Assembly (NCBI RefSeq): GCF_030407435.1
Contig: NZ_JASDDK010000002.1
Span: 962,702 to 1,026,701, forward strand
DNA from: Winogradskyella bathintestinalis
Lineage (GTDB): Bacteria; Bacteroidota; Bacteroidia; Flavobacteriales; Flavobacteriaceae
Length of the DNA: 64,000 bases
Reading direction: 5' to 3'
Positions 8,527 through 16,274 of the stretch are shown here, one piece after another. The notes beneath the pieces are model-generated. The model did not search any database and was not told the DNA's origin. It was given only the letters and a program-made list of their open reading frames with translations. The position numbers and the translations under genes are program-made. Each line of letters opens with the position of its first letter. The stretch's first letter is position 1.

Positions 8527-10044
8527 ATGAACAAAAAGGTTATTTTAATGATTTTAGATGGCTGGGGGAAATCTCCAGATCCTAAAGTCTCGGCTATAGA
8601 CAATGCAGCAACTCCATTTATAGACTCACTATACACTAAATTTCCAAGTGCAAGTTTAAGAACCGATGGTTTACATGTTGGTTTACCTGAAGGTCAAATG
8701 GGAAATAGTGAAGTTGGACACATGAATTTAGGTGCAGGAAGAATTGTTTATCAAGATTTAGTGAAAATAAATTTAGCCGTAAAAAATAAAACTTTACGTG
8801 AAGAACCCGTCTTAAAAACTGCCTTTGAATATGCTAAAACCAATAATAAAAACGTTCATTTATTGGGTTTAGTTAGCGACGGAGGAGTACATTCTCACAT
8901 CAACCATCTTTTTGGTTTGTTAGATGCTACAAAAGATTACGGTTTAGAAAAAGTATATGTGCACGCGTTTACCGATGGTAGAGATGTAGATCCAAAATCG
9001 GGTTATGGATTTATCTCCGATTTAGAAGATCATTTAAGCAAAACCTCTGCACAATTAGCAACTGTTACTGGTCGTTATTTCGCTATGGATAGAGATAAAC
9101 GTTGGGACCGTGTAAAATTAGCTTACGACGCTTTAGTGCATGGATCAGGAGAAAAAACTCAGCATATTTTAAAATCTATTCAAAGTAATTACGATAATGA
9201 TGTTACAGATGAATTTATAGAACCGCTAATAGTTACAGATGACAACAACCAGCCTGTAACTACAATTAAAGAAGACGATGTTGTCATTTTCTTTAATTTT
9301 AGAACGGACCGTGGTCGCCAATTAACCGAAGCATTGTCTCAAAAAGATTTTCATGAGCAAAATATGCACAAGCTGAATCTTTATTATGTAACAATTACAA
9401 AATATGATGATAATTTTGAGGACATCAATGTTGTATTTAAGAAGGATAATTTGTCAGAAACTTTAGGTGAAGTTCTAGAAAAACATCACAAAAAACAGAT
9501 TAGAATTGCTGAAACAGAAAAATATCCTCATGTAACATTCTTCTTTTCTGGAGGTCAGGAAAAACCTTTCGATGGCGAAACCAGAATTTTAAGAAATTCC
9601 CCAAAAGTAGCTACGTACGATTTAAAACCAGAAATGAGTGCTTATGAATTACGTGATGCATTAATTCCCGAATTAGAAAAAAAGGACGTGGATTTTGTAT
9701 GTCTTAATTTTGCTAATGGAGATATGGTTGGGCATACAGGTGATATGCAGGCTGCCATTAAAGCATGCGAACATGTAGATCATTGTGTACAAGATGTAAT
9801 CACCACAGCAATTAACAATGATTACACCACAATTTTAATTGCAGACCATGGTAATTGCGAAACCATGATAAACCCAGATGGTACACCAAATACCGCACAC
9901 ACCACTAATCCGGTGCCTATAATCCTAATTGACAACGAATTAAAAGAAATTAAAGATGGTATATTAGGAGATATCGCCCCAACCATTTTAAAATTAATGG
10001 GAATCCCCCAACCCAAGGCTATGACGCAACAAAGTCTTGTATAA
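8527..10044 (+). CDS. gpmI: 2,3-bisphosphoglycerate-independent phosphoglycerate mutase
   Basis: A 505-residue cytoplasmic glycolytic enzyme that interconverts 3- and 2-phosphoglycerate using manganese. The alkaline-phosphatase-type metal site starts with ILDGWG (10-14, Asp11), the phosphoserine is Ser61 in GNSEVGHMNLG, and the second metal region includes NFANGDMVGHTG and IADHGNCETM. Length is typical (about 505-515). It has its own TATCTTTG promoter and is followed after 41 bases by a HAD gene that has a separate promoter. Confidence 0.97.
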   Translation: MNKKVILMILDGWGKSPDPKVSAIDNAATPFIDSLYTKFPSASLRTDGLHVGLPEGQMGNSEVGHMNLGAGRIVYQDLVKINLAVKNKTLREEPVLKTAFEYAKTNNKNVHLLGLVSDGGVHSHINHLFGLLDATKDYGLEKVYVHAFTDGRDVDPKSGYGFISDLEDHLSKTSAQLATVTGRYFAMDRDKRWDRVKLAYDALVHGSGEKTQHILKSIQSNYDNDVTDEFIEPLIVTDDNNQPVTTIKEDDVVIFFNFRTDRGRQLTEALSQKDFHEQNMHKLNLYYVTITKYDDNFEDINVVFKKDNLSETLGEVLEKHHKKQIRIAETEKYPHVTFFFSGGQEKPFDGETRILRNSPKVATYDLKPEMSAYELRDALIPELEKKDVDFVCLNFANGDMVGHTGDMQAAIKACEHVDHCVQDVITTAINNDYTTILIADHGNCETMINPDGTPNTAHTTNPVPIILIDNELKEIKDGILGDIAPTILKLMGIPQPKAMTQQSLV

Positions 10045-10066
10045 GCTTCTTATTTTTATAACTTTG
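10037..10066 (+). promoter_or_regulatory. Promoter of the HAD protein gene
   Basis: TTG (10037-10039), a 19-base spacer and TAACTTTG (10059-10066) fit the Bacteroidota consensus very well. The -33 part lies within the last codons of gpmI; the ATG follows 19 bases after the -7 element. Confidence 0.7.
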
Positions 10067-10085
10067 TCCCAGAATAACTTTTAGC

Positions 10086-10484
10086 ATGAATTTTAATAAT
10101 AGATTAATAGTAGCCGTAGATTTCGATGGTACCATTGTTGAAGATGCCTATCCAAAAATTGGAAAGACACGAATTTTTGCTTTTGAAACCTTAAAACGAC
10201 TTCAAGAGGATGGTCATCGGTTGATTTTATGGACCTACAGATGTGGTGCCAAATTAGAGGAAGCTGTAGATTTCTGTAAAGAAAACGGTATCGAATTTTA
10301 TGCCATAAATGCAAGTTTCCCCGAAGAAAAATTTGATTATAGTAGAAGTAGAAAAATTCATGCCGATCTTTTTATAGATGATCGTAATATTGGTGGCATT
10401 CTAGGTTGGGGAGAAGTTTATCAACTTATTACCAACGAGGAACCAAACATTCCAGCTGCACCTAAAAAATGGTGGCAGTTTTAA
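10086..10484 (+). CDS. Small HAD-family hydrolase (BT0820-like)
   Basis: A 132-residue minimal HAD fold without a cap domain. Motif I is VDFDGTI (11-17; nucleophile Asp12, general acid Asp14), motif II is the Thr in ILWTYR (47-52), and motif IV is FIDDRNIGG (96-104). This layout is that of the BT0820-like family of Bacteroidota, thought to be phosphatases; the substrate is unknown. The last four bases overlap the end of the convergent CoA-transferase gene. Confidence 0.85.
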   Translation: MNFNNRLIVAVDFDGTIVEDAYPKIGKTRIFAFETLKRLQEDGHRLILWTYRCGAKLEEAVDFCKENGIEFYAINASFPEEKFDYSRSRKIHADLFIDDRNIGGILGWGEVYQLITNEEPNIPAAPKKWWQF

Positions 10485-11758
10485 ACAACTTCTTTTAATA
10501 ATTCAAAGTAAGTTTTTTCTATAGTTTCTCTATGATCTGGGTGTGCAATATCGACTAATGCTTTCACTCTGTTCTTAATAGTCTTTCCATATAAATTAGC
10601 TACTCCATATTCGGTAACTACATAGTGCACGTGTGCTCTCGTGGTAACTACACCCGCTCCAGGTTTTAATGTCGGAACTATTCTACTTATACCATTACGA
10701 GTTACAGAGGGTAATGCTATAATGGCTTTACCTCCTTGACTTAACGACGCTCCTCTAATAAAATCCATCTGTCCACCAACTCCAGAGTAAATATTAGAAC
10801 CTATAGAATCGGCACAAACCTGACCTGTTAAATCAACTTCTATGGCAGAATTTATAGCTACCATTTTAGGATTCTGCTTAATGTATGCGGCGTTATTTGT
10901 ATAATTTGATGCACGCATTTCTACAAACGGATTATCATCGACATAATCGTAGAGTCGCTTAGACCCCATTAAAAAGGTTGAAAGTGCTCGACCGCGATTA
11001 ATTTTTTTGTAATTTCCGTTTATAACATTATTCAAAATTAAATCTATCACTCCATCGGAAAACATTTCGGTATGTAGTCCTAAATCTTTATGATTAGTAA
11101 GCTGAGTTAAAACAGCATTCGGAATAGATCCAATTCCCATTTGCAGTGTACTTCTGTCTTCTATTAAATCTGCAACGTATGCTCCAATCTTTTTTTCAAT
11201 AGAATTAGGAGCTACAACACTATGTGTAGGAAGTTCTTCATCTGACTCTACAAAATAATCAATCTCAGAAGTATGGATTATGCCAGCTCCATGTGTTCTC
11301 GGCATTTTCGGATTCACTTGTGCTATGACTGTTTTTGCATTATCAATAGCAGCCAAAGAGGCTTCAACAGATACCCCCAGCGAACAATAACCATGACGAT
11401 CTGGTATGGAAACATGAATCAACACCACATCGAGTTCTAAAATACGTTGTTGGAAAAGTCGAGGTAATTCACTTAAAAAGACTGGAGTATATGACCCGTT
11501 TCCTGCCTTTAGAGTATGTCTTACATTTTTTCCAACAAAAAATGAATTCACATGAAAACTATCTTTAAATTCCGGATTTGCATAAGGAGCTTCACCTTCA
11601 GTATGCAACTGGCAAATTTCAACATTTCTCAACTCTTCATGTCGTGAAGAGAGCGCTTTAATTAAGGATTGTGGTGCAGCAGCAGCGGCCTGGATATATA
11701 CACGGTTATTAGATTTTACGACTTTTAATGCGTCTTCAGCGGATACAGTTTTATACAT
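10481..11758 (-). CDS. Acetyl-CoA hydrolase/transferase family protein
   Basis: A 425-residue family I CoA-transferase of the acetyl-CoA hydrolase / 4-hydroxybutyrate CoA-transferase type. The probable catalytic glutamate is Glu231 in LHTEMFSDGVIDL, and GIGSIPNAV (208-216) is the conserved glycine-rich loop. The C-terminal half has GGQMDFIRGA and the AHVHYVVTEYGVANLYG signature. Length is normal. It would move CoA between acetate and other carboxylates in the cytoplasm; the donor and acceptor are not known. It has a good upstream -7 element and overlaps the HAD gene by four bases at the 3' end. Confidence 0.9.
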   Translation of the reverse strand: MYKTVSAEDALKVVKSNNRVYIQAAAAAPQSLIKALSSRHEELRNVEICQLHTEGEAPYANPEFKDSFHVNSFFVGKNVRHTLKAGNGSYTPVFLSELPRLFQQRILELDVVLIHVSIPDRHGYCSLGVSVEASLAAIDNAKTVIAQVNPKMPRTHGAGIIHTSEIDYFVESDEELPTHSVVAPNSIEKKIGAYVADLIEDRSTLQMGIGSIPNAVLTQLTNHKDLGLHTEMFSDGVIDLILNNVINGNYKKINRGRALSTFLMGSKRLYDYVDDNPFVEMRASNYTNNAAYIKQNPKMVAINSAIEVDLTGQVCADSIGSNIYSGVGGQMDFIRGASLSQGGKAIIALPSVTRNGISRIVPTLKPGAGVVTTRAHVHYVVTEYGVANLYGKTIKNRVKALVDIAHPDHRETIEKTYFELLKEVV

Positions 11759-11779
11759 GGCATATCAAATTTTAAAGGT

Positions 11780-11787
11780 CAAATTTA
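11780..11787 (-). promoter_or_regulatory. -7 promoter element of the CoA-transferase gene
   Basis: On the minus strand TAAATTTG matches TAnnTTTG, 21 bases before the ATG at 11758. No clear -33 TTG. Confidence 0.55.
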
Positions 11788-11857
11788 TAGGAGAAAGTTT
11801 TAAAATAAACTGTTATTTATCATGTTCTAACGAATTTTTAAAACATATATAATTACC

Positions 11858-11865
11858 TATCTTTG
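11858..11865 (+). promoter_or_regulatory. -7 promoter element of map
   Basis: TATCTTTG matches TAnnTTTG and lies 19 bases before the map ATG, in the short divergent spacer shared with the CoA-transferase gene. Confidence 0.6.
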
Positions 11866-11884
11866 CCGCTGAATATTTTGAAAC

Positions 11885-12703
11885 ATGATTATAGTAAAAA
11901 CAGCAGAAGAAATTGAATTAATGCGACAGAGCGCGCTAATTGTATCTAAAACTTTAGGTATGTTGGCTAAAGAAATAAAAGAAGGTGTCACCACTAATCA
12001 TTTAGATACTTTAGCTGAAGAATTTATTAGAGACCATGGTGCATTACCAGGTTTTAAAGGACTTTACGATTGCCCTTCCACATTATTATGTAGTGTTAAT
12101 GAGGCTGTGGTACATGGCTTACCTACTGATATCCCCCTCAAAGATGGAGATATTGTTTCAGTAGATTGTGGTGCTTTAATGAATGACTTTTATGGTGATC
12201 ATGCTTACACCTTTGAAATTGGGAATGTTGCTGAAGAAACCAAAAAACTTATTAAAATAACTAAAGAATCGCTCTATATTGGAATAGAACAATTGAAAAA
12301 AGGTAATCGCGTCGGTGATGTTGGTTTTGCAATTCAACAATATTGTGAAGCTGAAGGTTATGGTGTAGTAAGAGAATTGGTTGGTCATGGTTTAGGTCGA
12401 AAGATGCACGAAGATCCTGAAATGCCAAATTATGGTCGTCGAGGTCGTGGTAAAAAGTTTGTTGAAGGTATGGTCGTTGCTATCGAACCGATGATAAATT
12501 TAGGAACTCATAAAGTAAAACAACTTAAAGACGGTTGGACTATTGTTACCCAAGATGGTAAACCAAGTGTTCATTTTGAACACGACATTGCTATTGTAGA
12601 TGGGCATCCAGAAATACTTTCAACTTTTGCATATGTGCATGAGGCTTTAGGAATTGTATCTGATGAAGAGGATGCTTTTAGAAAGAATGCTTTTGTGCTT
12701 TAG
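11885..12703 (+). CDS. map: Type I methionine aminopeptidase
   Basis: A 272-residue cytoplasmic enzyme that removes the initiator methionine from nascent proteins. All five metal ligands are in place: Asp94 (VSVDCGA), Asp105 (GDHAYTF), His168 (GHGLGRKMHEDP), Glu201 (AIEPM) and Glu232 (FEHDIAI). His77 in VVHGLP is the substrate-binding histidine. Length is slightly above the E. coli enzyme and normal for Bacteroidota. It has its own TATCTTTG promoter and is not in the ribosomal operon here. Confidence 0.97.
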   Translation: MIIVKTAEEIELMRQSALIVSKTLGMLAKEIKEGVTTNHLDTLAEEFIRDHGALPGFKGLYDCPSTLLCSVNEAVVHGLPTDIPLKDGDIVSVDCGALMNDFYGDHAYTFEIGNVAEETKKLIKITKESLYIGIEQLKKGNRVGDVGFAIQQYCEAEGYGVVRELVGHGLGRKMHEDPEMPNYGRRGRGKKFVEGMVVAIEPMINLGTHKVKQLKDGWTIVTQDGKPSVHFEHDIAIVDGHPEILSTFAYVHEALGIVSDEEDAFRKNAFVL

Positions 12704-12751
12704 ATAAAAATTAGACACGAATTGCACTAATCTTAATCCAAATTAATATAC

Positions 12752-13091
12752 TAAGAAGAGGCTGATAAAATAATTGAAATTTGCATGGCAGTACTTAGTC
12801 AATTAGGAAGGGGATCTAATGATGATATATGCTCATGTTCTAGAAAATAAATTTATTGACAACGGTATTGAATATTCCAGAGAATAAAAATGCCCAATTA
12901 GTTACAAAGTAAATATATTACCTCATAAATATAAAGCTGATTTTGTAATCGATTATAAAATAAAACAAGACAATTGATTGTTTGGTTTCGGCTTATGTTA
13001 AATAAATTAATTAGCTGTATTAAAACTAAAATTAGGACGTCTCATTAACTTTGGCAAGGGTAGTTTAAAATACAAAAGAATCGTTCTTTAA
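12752..13091 (+). pseudogene. Decayed GxxExxY family gene
   Basis: The 404-base gap after map holds pieces of a GxxExxY protein in shifting frames: an N-terminal helix EADKIIEICMAVLSQLGRG at about 12755-12813, a middle part reading IEYSRE and then YKVNILPHKYKADFVIDYKI near 12868-12960, and the ending LGRLINFGKGSLKYKRIVL with its stop at 13089-13091. Several stops and frame changes lie between the pieces, so no intact protein is made. GxxExxY proteins are small nuclease-fold proteins (PD-(D/E)XK-like) that are scattered and mobile in Bacteroidota; function unknown. Confidence 0.75.
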
Positions 13092-13093
13092 TG

Positions 13094-13115
13094 ATTCGTA
13101 AAAATTCGTGAAATT
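13094..13115 (+). repeat. Short ATTCGTG direct repeats at a gene start
   Basis: ATTCGT or ATTCGTG occurs three times in about 22 bases, directly after the GxxExxY remnant and running into the GTG start region of the next gene. Such tandem short motifs often accompany GxxExxY genes in Bacteroidota (recalled, not checked). Confidence 0.5.
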
Positions 13116-13902
13116 CGTGTTAAAGAATCTTTTCAAATTAATTCTGAATATTGTTCCAAGACCTCTTCTAATTAGGCTTAGCTATCTAGTTCGTCCTATT
13201 TTAGCATTTTTCTTAAAGGGAAATACCTACACAGATCCTATAGATGGCAAAAGTTTTAAAACATTTTTACCTTATGGTTATGGCAAACAACGCCCCAATG
13301 TTCTGTCTCCCTCTACCCTTTCATTGGAAAGGCATAGGTTACTTTGGCTGTACTTAAAGAATGAGACTAATTTGTTTTCAAGAGCTTCTGAAAAGAGCTC
13401 AGCATTACAAGTACTTCATTTTGCTCCAGAACAATGTTTTTTACAGCGCATTAGGCAGCTTAAAAATATTGAATATACTACAACCGATTTATTATCGCCT
13501 ATTGCAGACGTGAAGGCTGATATTTGCGATTTACCTTTTGAAGATAATAGTTACGATGTTATTCTTTGCAATCATGTATTGGAACATATACCCGATGATA
13601 CCAAAGCGATGCAAGAACTTTACAGAGTTATGAAACCTGGCGGATGGGGTGTTTTCCAGATTCCGCAAGATTTAAATCGTGCGAATACTTTTGAAGACGA
13701 TTCTATTACGGATAGAGATGAACGTGCTAAGATTTTTGGTCAATATGATCACGTTCGGGTTTATGGTCGTGATTATTTTAATAAACTTCGTTCTATTGGT
13801 TTTACCGTTGAAGAAGTTGATTATACAGCAAATCTTTCCGATGAAGACATTGATAAATATCGTTTGGCTAAAGGTGAAATTATTCCTGTAGTTTATAAAT
13901 AA
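13108..13902 (+). CDS. Class I SAM-dependent methyltransferase
   Basis: A 264-residue protein with a Methyltransf_11-type core: VKADICDLPFEDNSYDVI (141-158) and NHVLEHIPD (161-169), then the PGG turn (185-187). The first 80 residues carry the conserved NVLSPSTLSLERHRLLWLYL block (71-90), which marks a flavobacterial subfamily. I accept the GTG at 13108 because the encoded N terminus (MKFVLKNLFKLIL) is what I recall for the subfamily; a second GTG in frame is at 13117. The start lies inside short repeats that follow a decayed gene, so the original upstream region may have been replaced. Substrate unknown, cytoplasmic or membrane-associated. Confidence 0.82.
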   Translation: MKFVLKNLFKLILNIVPRPLLIRLSYLVRPILAFFLKGNTYTDPIDGKSFKTFLPYGYGKQRPNVLSPSTLSLERHRLLWLYLKNETNLFSRASEKSSALQVLHFAPEQCFLQRIRQLKNIEYTTTDLLSPIADVKADICDLPFEDNSYDVILCNHVLEHIPDDTKAMQELYRVMKPGGWGVFQIPQDLNRANTFEDDSITDRDERAKIFGQYDHVRVYGRDYFNKLRSIGFTVEEVDYTANLSDEDIDKYRLAKGEIIPVVYK

Positions 13903-13916
13903 TAAAATTGACTCTA

Positions 13917-14285
13917 ATGACACATTATATTATAATTGCTACAGGTGCACTTCTCGGCATGCTCGCCGTAATCTTTGGGGCTTTTGGAGCTCATGCTTTA
14001 AAGAAAATTTTATCGACAGAACAATTACATAGCTTTGAAGTTGGTATAAAATATCAGATGTATCATTCCATCGTATTATTAGTATTAGGTCTTAGCAAAA
14101 CTCACGTAACCTCAGCAACGTATTGGTGCTTTACTATTGGAATAATACTATTCTCCTTTAGTATTTATGGTTTAGTTTTATCTGATGCTAAAGGGAAAAA
14201 GCTTCGGTTTGTAGGGCCAATTACACCAATGGGCGGATTATTACTGGTAATAGGTTGGTTGTTGGTATTGGTTAATACTTTTTAA
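13917..14285 (+). CDS. DUF423 family membrane protein
   Basis: A 122-residue protein with four hydrophobic helices and the GAFGAHAL signature near its N terminus (about residues 18-25), typical for DUF423 (YgdD-like). I choose ATG 13917; a TTG at 13908 would add three residues. It follows the methyltransferase by 14 bases and is probably in its transcript. Inner-membrane protein of unknown function. Confidence 0.85.
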   Translation: MTHYIIIATGALLGMLAVIFGAFGAHALKKILSTEQLHSFEVGIKYQMYHSIVLLVLGLSKTHVTSATYWCFTIGIILFSFSIYGLVLSDAKGKKLRFVGPITPMGGLLLVIGWLLVLVNTF

Positions 14286-14351
14286 AAACCATTTCCGTTT
14301 AGGTATCGAGAGTTTATACATCTGAAGCATTACTATGAAAACCCGTTTAAT

Positions 14352-15332
14352 TTATTCTGGAAAATTATTTAAAGACAAGGTTTTAAGGGCTTTATTTTCT
14401 GTCTCATAAATGAAATAGACTTTTAGCTCCGGATGAGATTTTAGAAGTCGAGTTACTTTATCAATTCCCATGGACTGAAATGCTGTAGCATATCCATCTG
14501 CTGTCATGCAATCTTTTGCTATTACCGAAACACTAAGAATATTGGTTTTACTTGGATAACCTGTTTTAGTATCTATAATATGTGCATAGCGATTACCATT
14601 CTCATCTATTTTAAATTTACGATATGTTCCTGATGTCGCCATAGCCTCATCTTGTAACGAAATTACTTTAGAATAAGACATATCTCCCTCAAAATTTGGG
14701 TCATCGATACCGACTTTCCAAGCCGCATTTTTTTCGAAATTAATACCTCTTGTTCTTATTTCCCCGCCTATTTCTACCAGATAATCTGTAATATTTTTTT
14801 GTTCTAAAAATTCACCAATGACATCCACACCGTAACCTTTAGCGATAGCATTAAAGTCTAAATAAGAGGCATTTGATTTTATAATCTTATCATTTTTTAA
14901 TCCCATTCTATTAAATCCAACCGATTTCATTAAACTATCTATAGCTGTACTATCTATGTTGGTTAATTTACCTTCTGGTCCAAAATCCCAAGCGTTTACA
15001 ACGGCACCAATGGTAGGATCGAAAGCTCCTTCTGTTGTTCTGTAAATTTGCTTGGCATTATTAAAAACCCGTATAAAATGATCATCTACTGCAACATCGT
15101 CTCCTCTATTTAATCTCGAAATTTTTGAATCAGGAATATAGGTAGACATCGATTGGTTGACTACATTAAAAAGACTATCAAATTGCTTTTGGTAATTGAC
15201 CTCATTATCAGAATGGTACTGAACACTATAGGCCGTTCCAAAAACAGGACCAGATAATTTGATGTTTTTAGGTTCTTTTTCACATGAAAAAAAGGTTAGA
15301 ATAAGAGTAAGATAAAATAAGTTTTTCATCAA
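14352..15332 (-). CDS. apbE: FAD:protein FMN transferase, lipoprotein
   Basis: A 326-residue ApbE family enzyme. The signal ends in a lipobox (FFSC, Cys17), so the protein is anchored on the periplasmic side. Family motifs present are GTAYSVQYH (about 32-40), AKGYGVDVIG, VEIGGEIRTRG, a Thr-Ser pair in ATSGTYR and the TKTGYP loop. ApbE moves FMN from FAD onto a threonine in D-x-x-S/T-G-A-T motifs, and its main targets are NqrB and NqrC, encoded 15-18 kb away in this window. The gene 46 bases upstream on the same strand also looks Nqr-associated. Confidence 0.93.
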   Translation of the reverse strand: MMKNLFYLTLILTFFSCEKEPKNIKLSGPVFGTAYSVQYHSDNEVNYQKQFDSLFNVVNQSMSTYIPDSKISRLNRGDDVAVDDHFIRVFNNAKQIYRTTEGAFDPTIGAVVNAWDFGPEGKLTNIDSTAIDSLMKSVGFNRMGLKNDKIIKSNASYLDFNAIAKGYGVDVIGEFLEQKNITDYLVEIGGEIRTRGINFEKNAAWKVGIDDPNFEGDMSYSKVISLQDEAMATSGTYRKFKIDENGNRYAHIIDTKTGYPSKTNILSVSVIAKDCMTADGYATAFQSMGIDKVTRLLKSHPELKVYFIYETENKALKTLSLNNFPE

Positions 15333-15378
15333 TTTTTAAATATTACATGAAGGGCGCTCAGCCAAATGGGTTAACTAA

Positions 15379-15756
15379 CTAATTCAAATTCATTTCTATA
15401 ACTTGAATCCCGTTATATTCTATTAAATATTCTTGGTTCAAATAAATCGGTAAATTTTCACCATCAGGATTTCCTAAGCCAACACCTGCGTAGAGTACTT
15501 TGGCATCTTTTTCAAAAGCATGTTTTTTAAAAGTTTCCATCCAAACCACATCATAATTATTCGGATTGTCTGGCAAAATTACAGCGCGAACCACCACAAA
15601 ATAGTACTGACTATTTTTATCAATACAGACAAATTGTGGGTGACGTTTAAGTTTACTATTAATGGCTACAAATTCAAAACCACGTGCTTCTAAATCTTTA
15701 CCAACATGATTCATGGCCAGGTTATGTACTTCTTGAGGTGTTAAAATTTTAGACAT
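15379..15756 (-). CDS. Nqr-associated small protein (often named NqrF-like), unknown
   Basis: A 125-residue soluble protein beginning MSKILTPQEVHNLAMNHVGK, with no signal, no cysteine cluster for an iron-sulfur centre and no flavin-binding motif. From memory, related flavobacterial proteins are labelled Na+-translocating NADH-quinone reductase subunit F because they lie beside nqrF, not because they resemble it; this could not be checked. It sits just upstream of apbE on the same strand with a 46-base spacer, likely one transcript. A role in Nqr assembly is a guess. Confidence 0.65.
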   Translation of the reverse strand: MSKILTPQEVHNLAMNHVGKDLEARGFEFVAINSKLKRHPQFVCIDKNSQYYFVVVRAVILPDNPNNYDVVWMETFKKHAFEKDAKVLYAGVGLGNPDGENLPIYLNQEYLIEYNGIQVIEMNLN

Positions 15757-16274
15757 ATTTTATTATTCAATATAAATAGCGTTTAAACCGTGTAAAACAG
15801 ATTCCTAATGATACTAGAGTTAATAGATTTTTTTATGATCCCATAATTTTCTAATGGACAAACCATAAATTCGGAATCTATCTATGTACTAGCAAAGATA
15901 AAACCTTGAATAGTTATTTCCGAATTTAACAGCATTTAAAAGAATTCTCATAACAAATTGAATGTCAATTTATCTTGTGTTAATAGAATATTGCTTAAAC
16001 CTCACATATTGAGCAACCACAAACATATCATTTGAAACAGAAATCTCGGCATCATCTTTCATCGTGCCAAAAGGTAATAGTGGTGAACTAAGGCTTTAAT
16101 CTAAATACACACTTCTAGCCGAAATGATGCCCTAGAATAATAAAATAACTTTTCGCTCCCGTAAGAAAACGTAAATCAAAACTTTAAAAAACTCAAAATC
16201 AGTTCATAACCTTTTTTTTATTACTTTTATAAAGCTTCAAGTCTTTATTATAACAACCACTTTACTAAAGACTT
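15757..16274. other. Intergenic region between the apbE unit and the accessory island
   Basis: 518 bases between divergent genes. It holds no convincing gene. A minus-strand frame ending at 15970 contains 30 codons from an ATG (KDDAEISVSNDMFVVAQYV), open a little further upstream; it could be the tail of a decayed gene but matches nothing I know. Promoters of both flanking genes must lie here, though no full TTG-TAnnTTTG pair was found. It may hold the left edge of the island. Confidence 0.4.

Noticed and set aside
13672..13923. Overlapping frames on both strands inside the methyltransferase gene
   Set aside because: They are shadows of the clear SAM methyltransferase frame.
15970..16062. 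Short minus-strand frame in the gap before the TPR kinase
   Set aside because: Only 30 codons from its ATG with no recognisable family; mentioned in the gap entry but not called as a gene.
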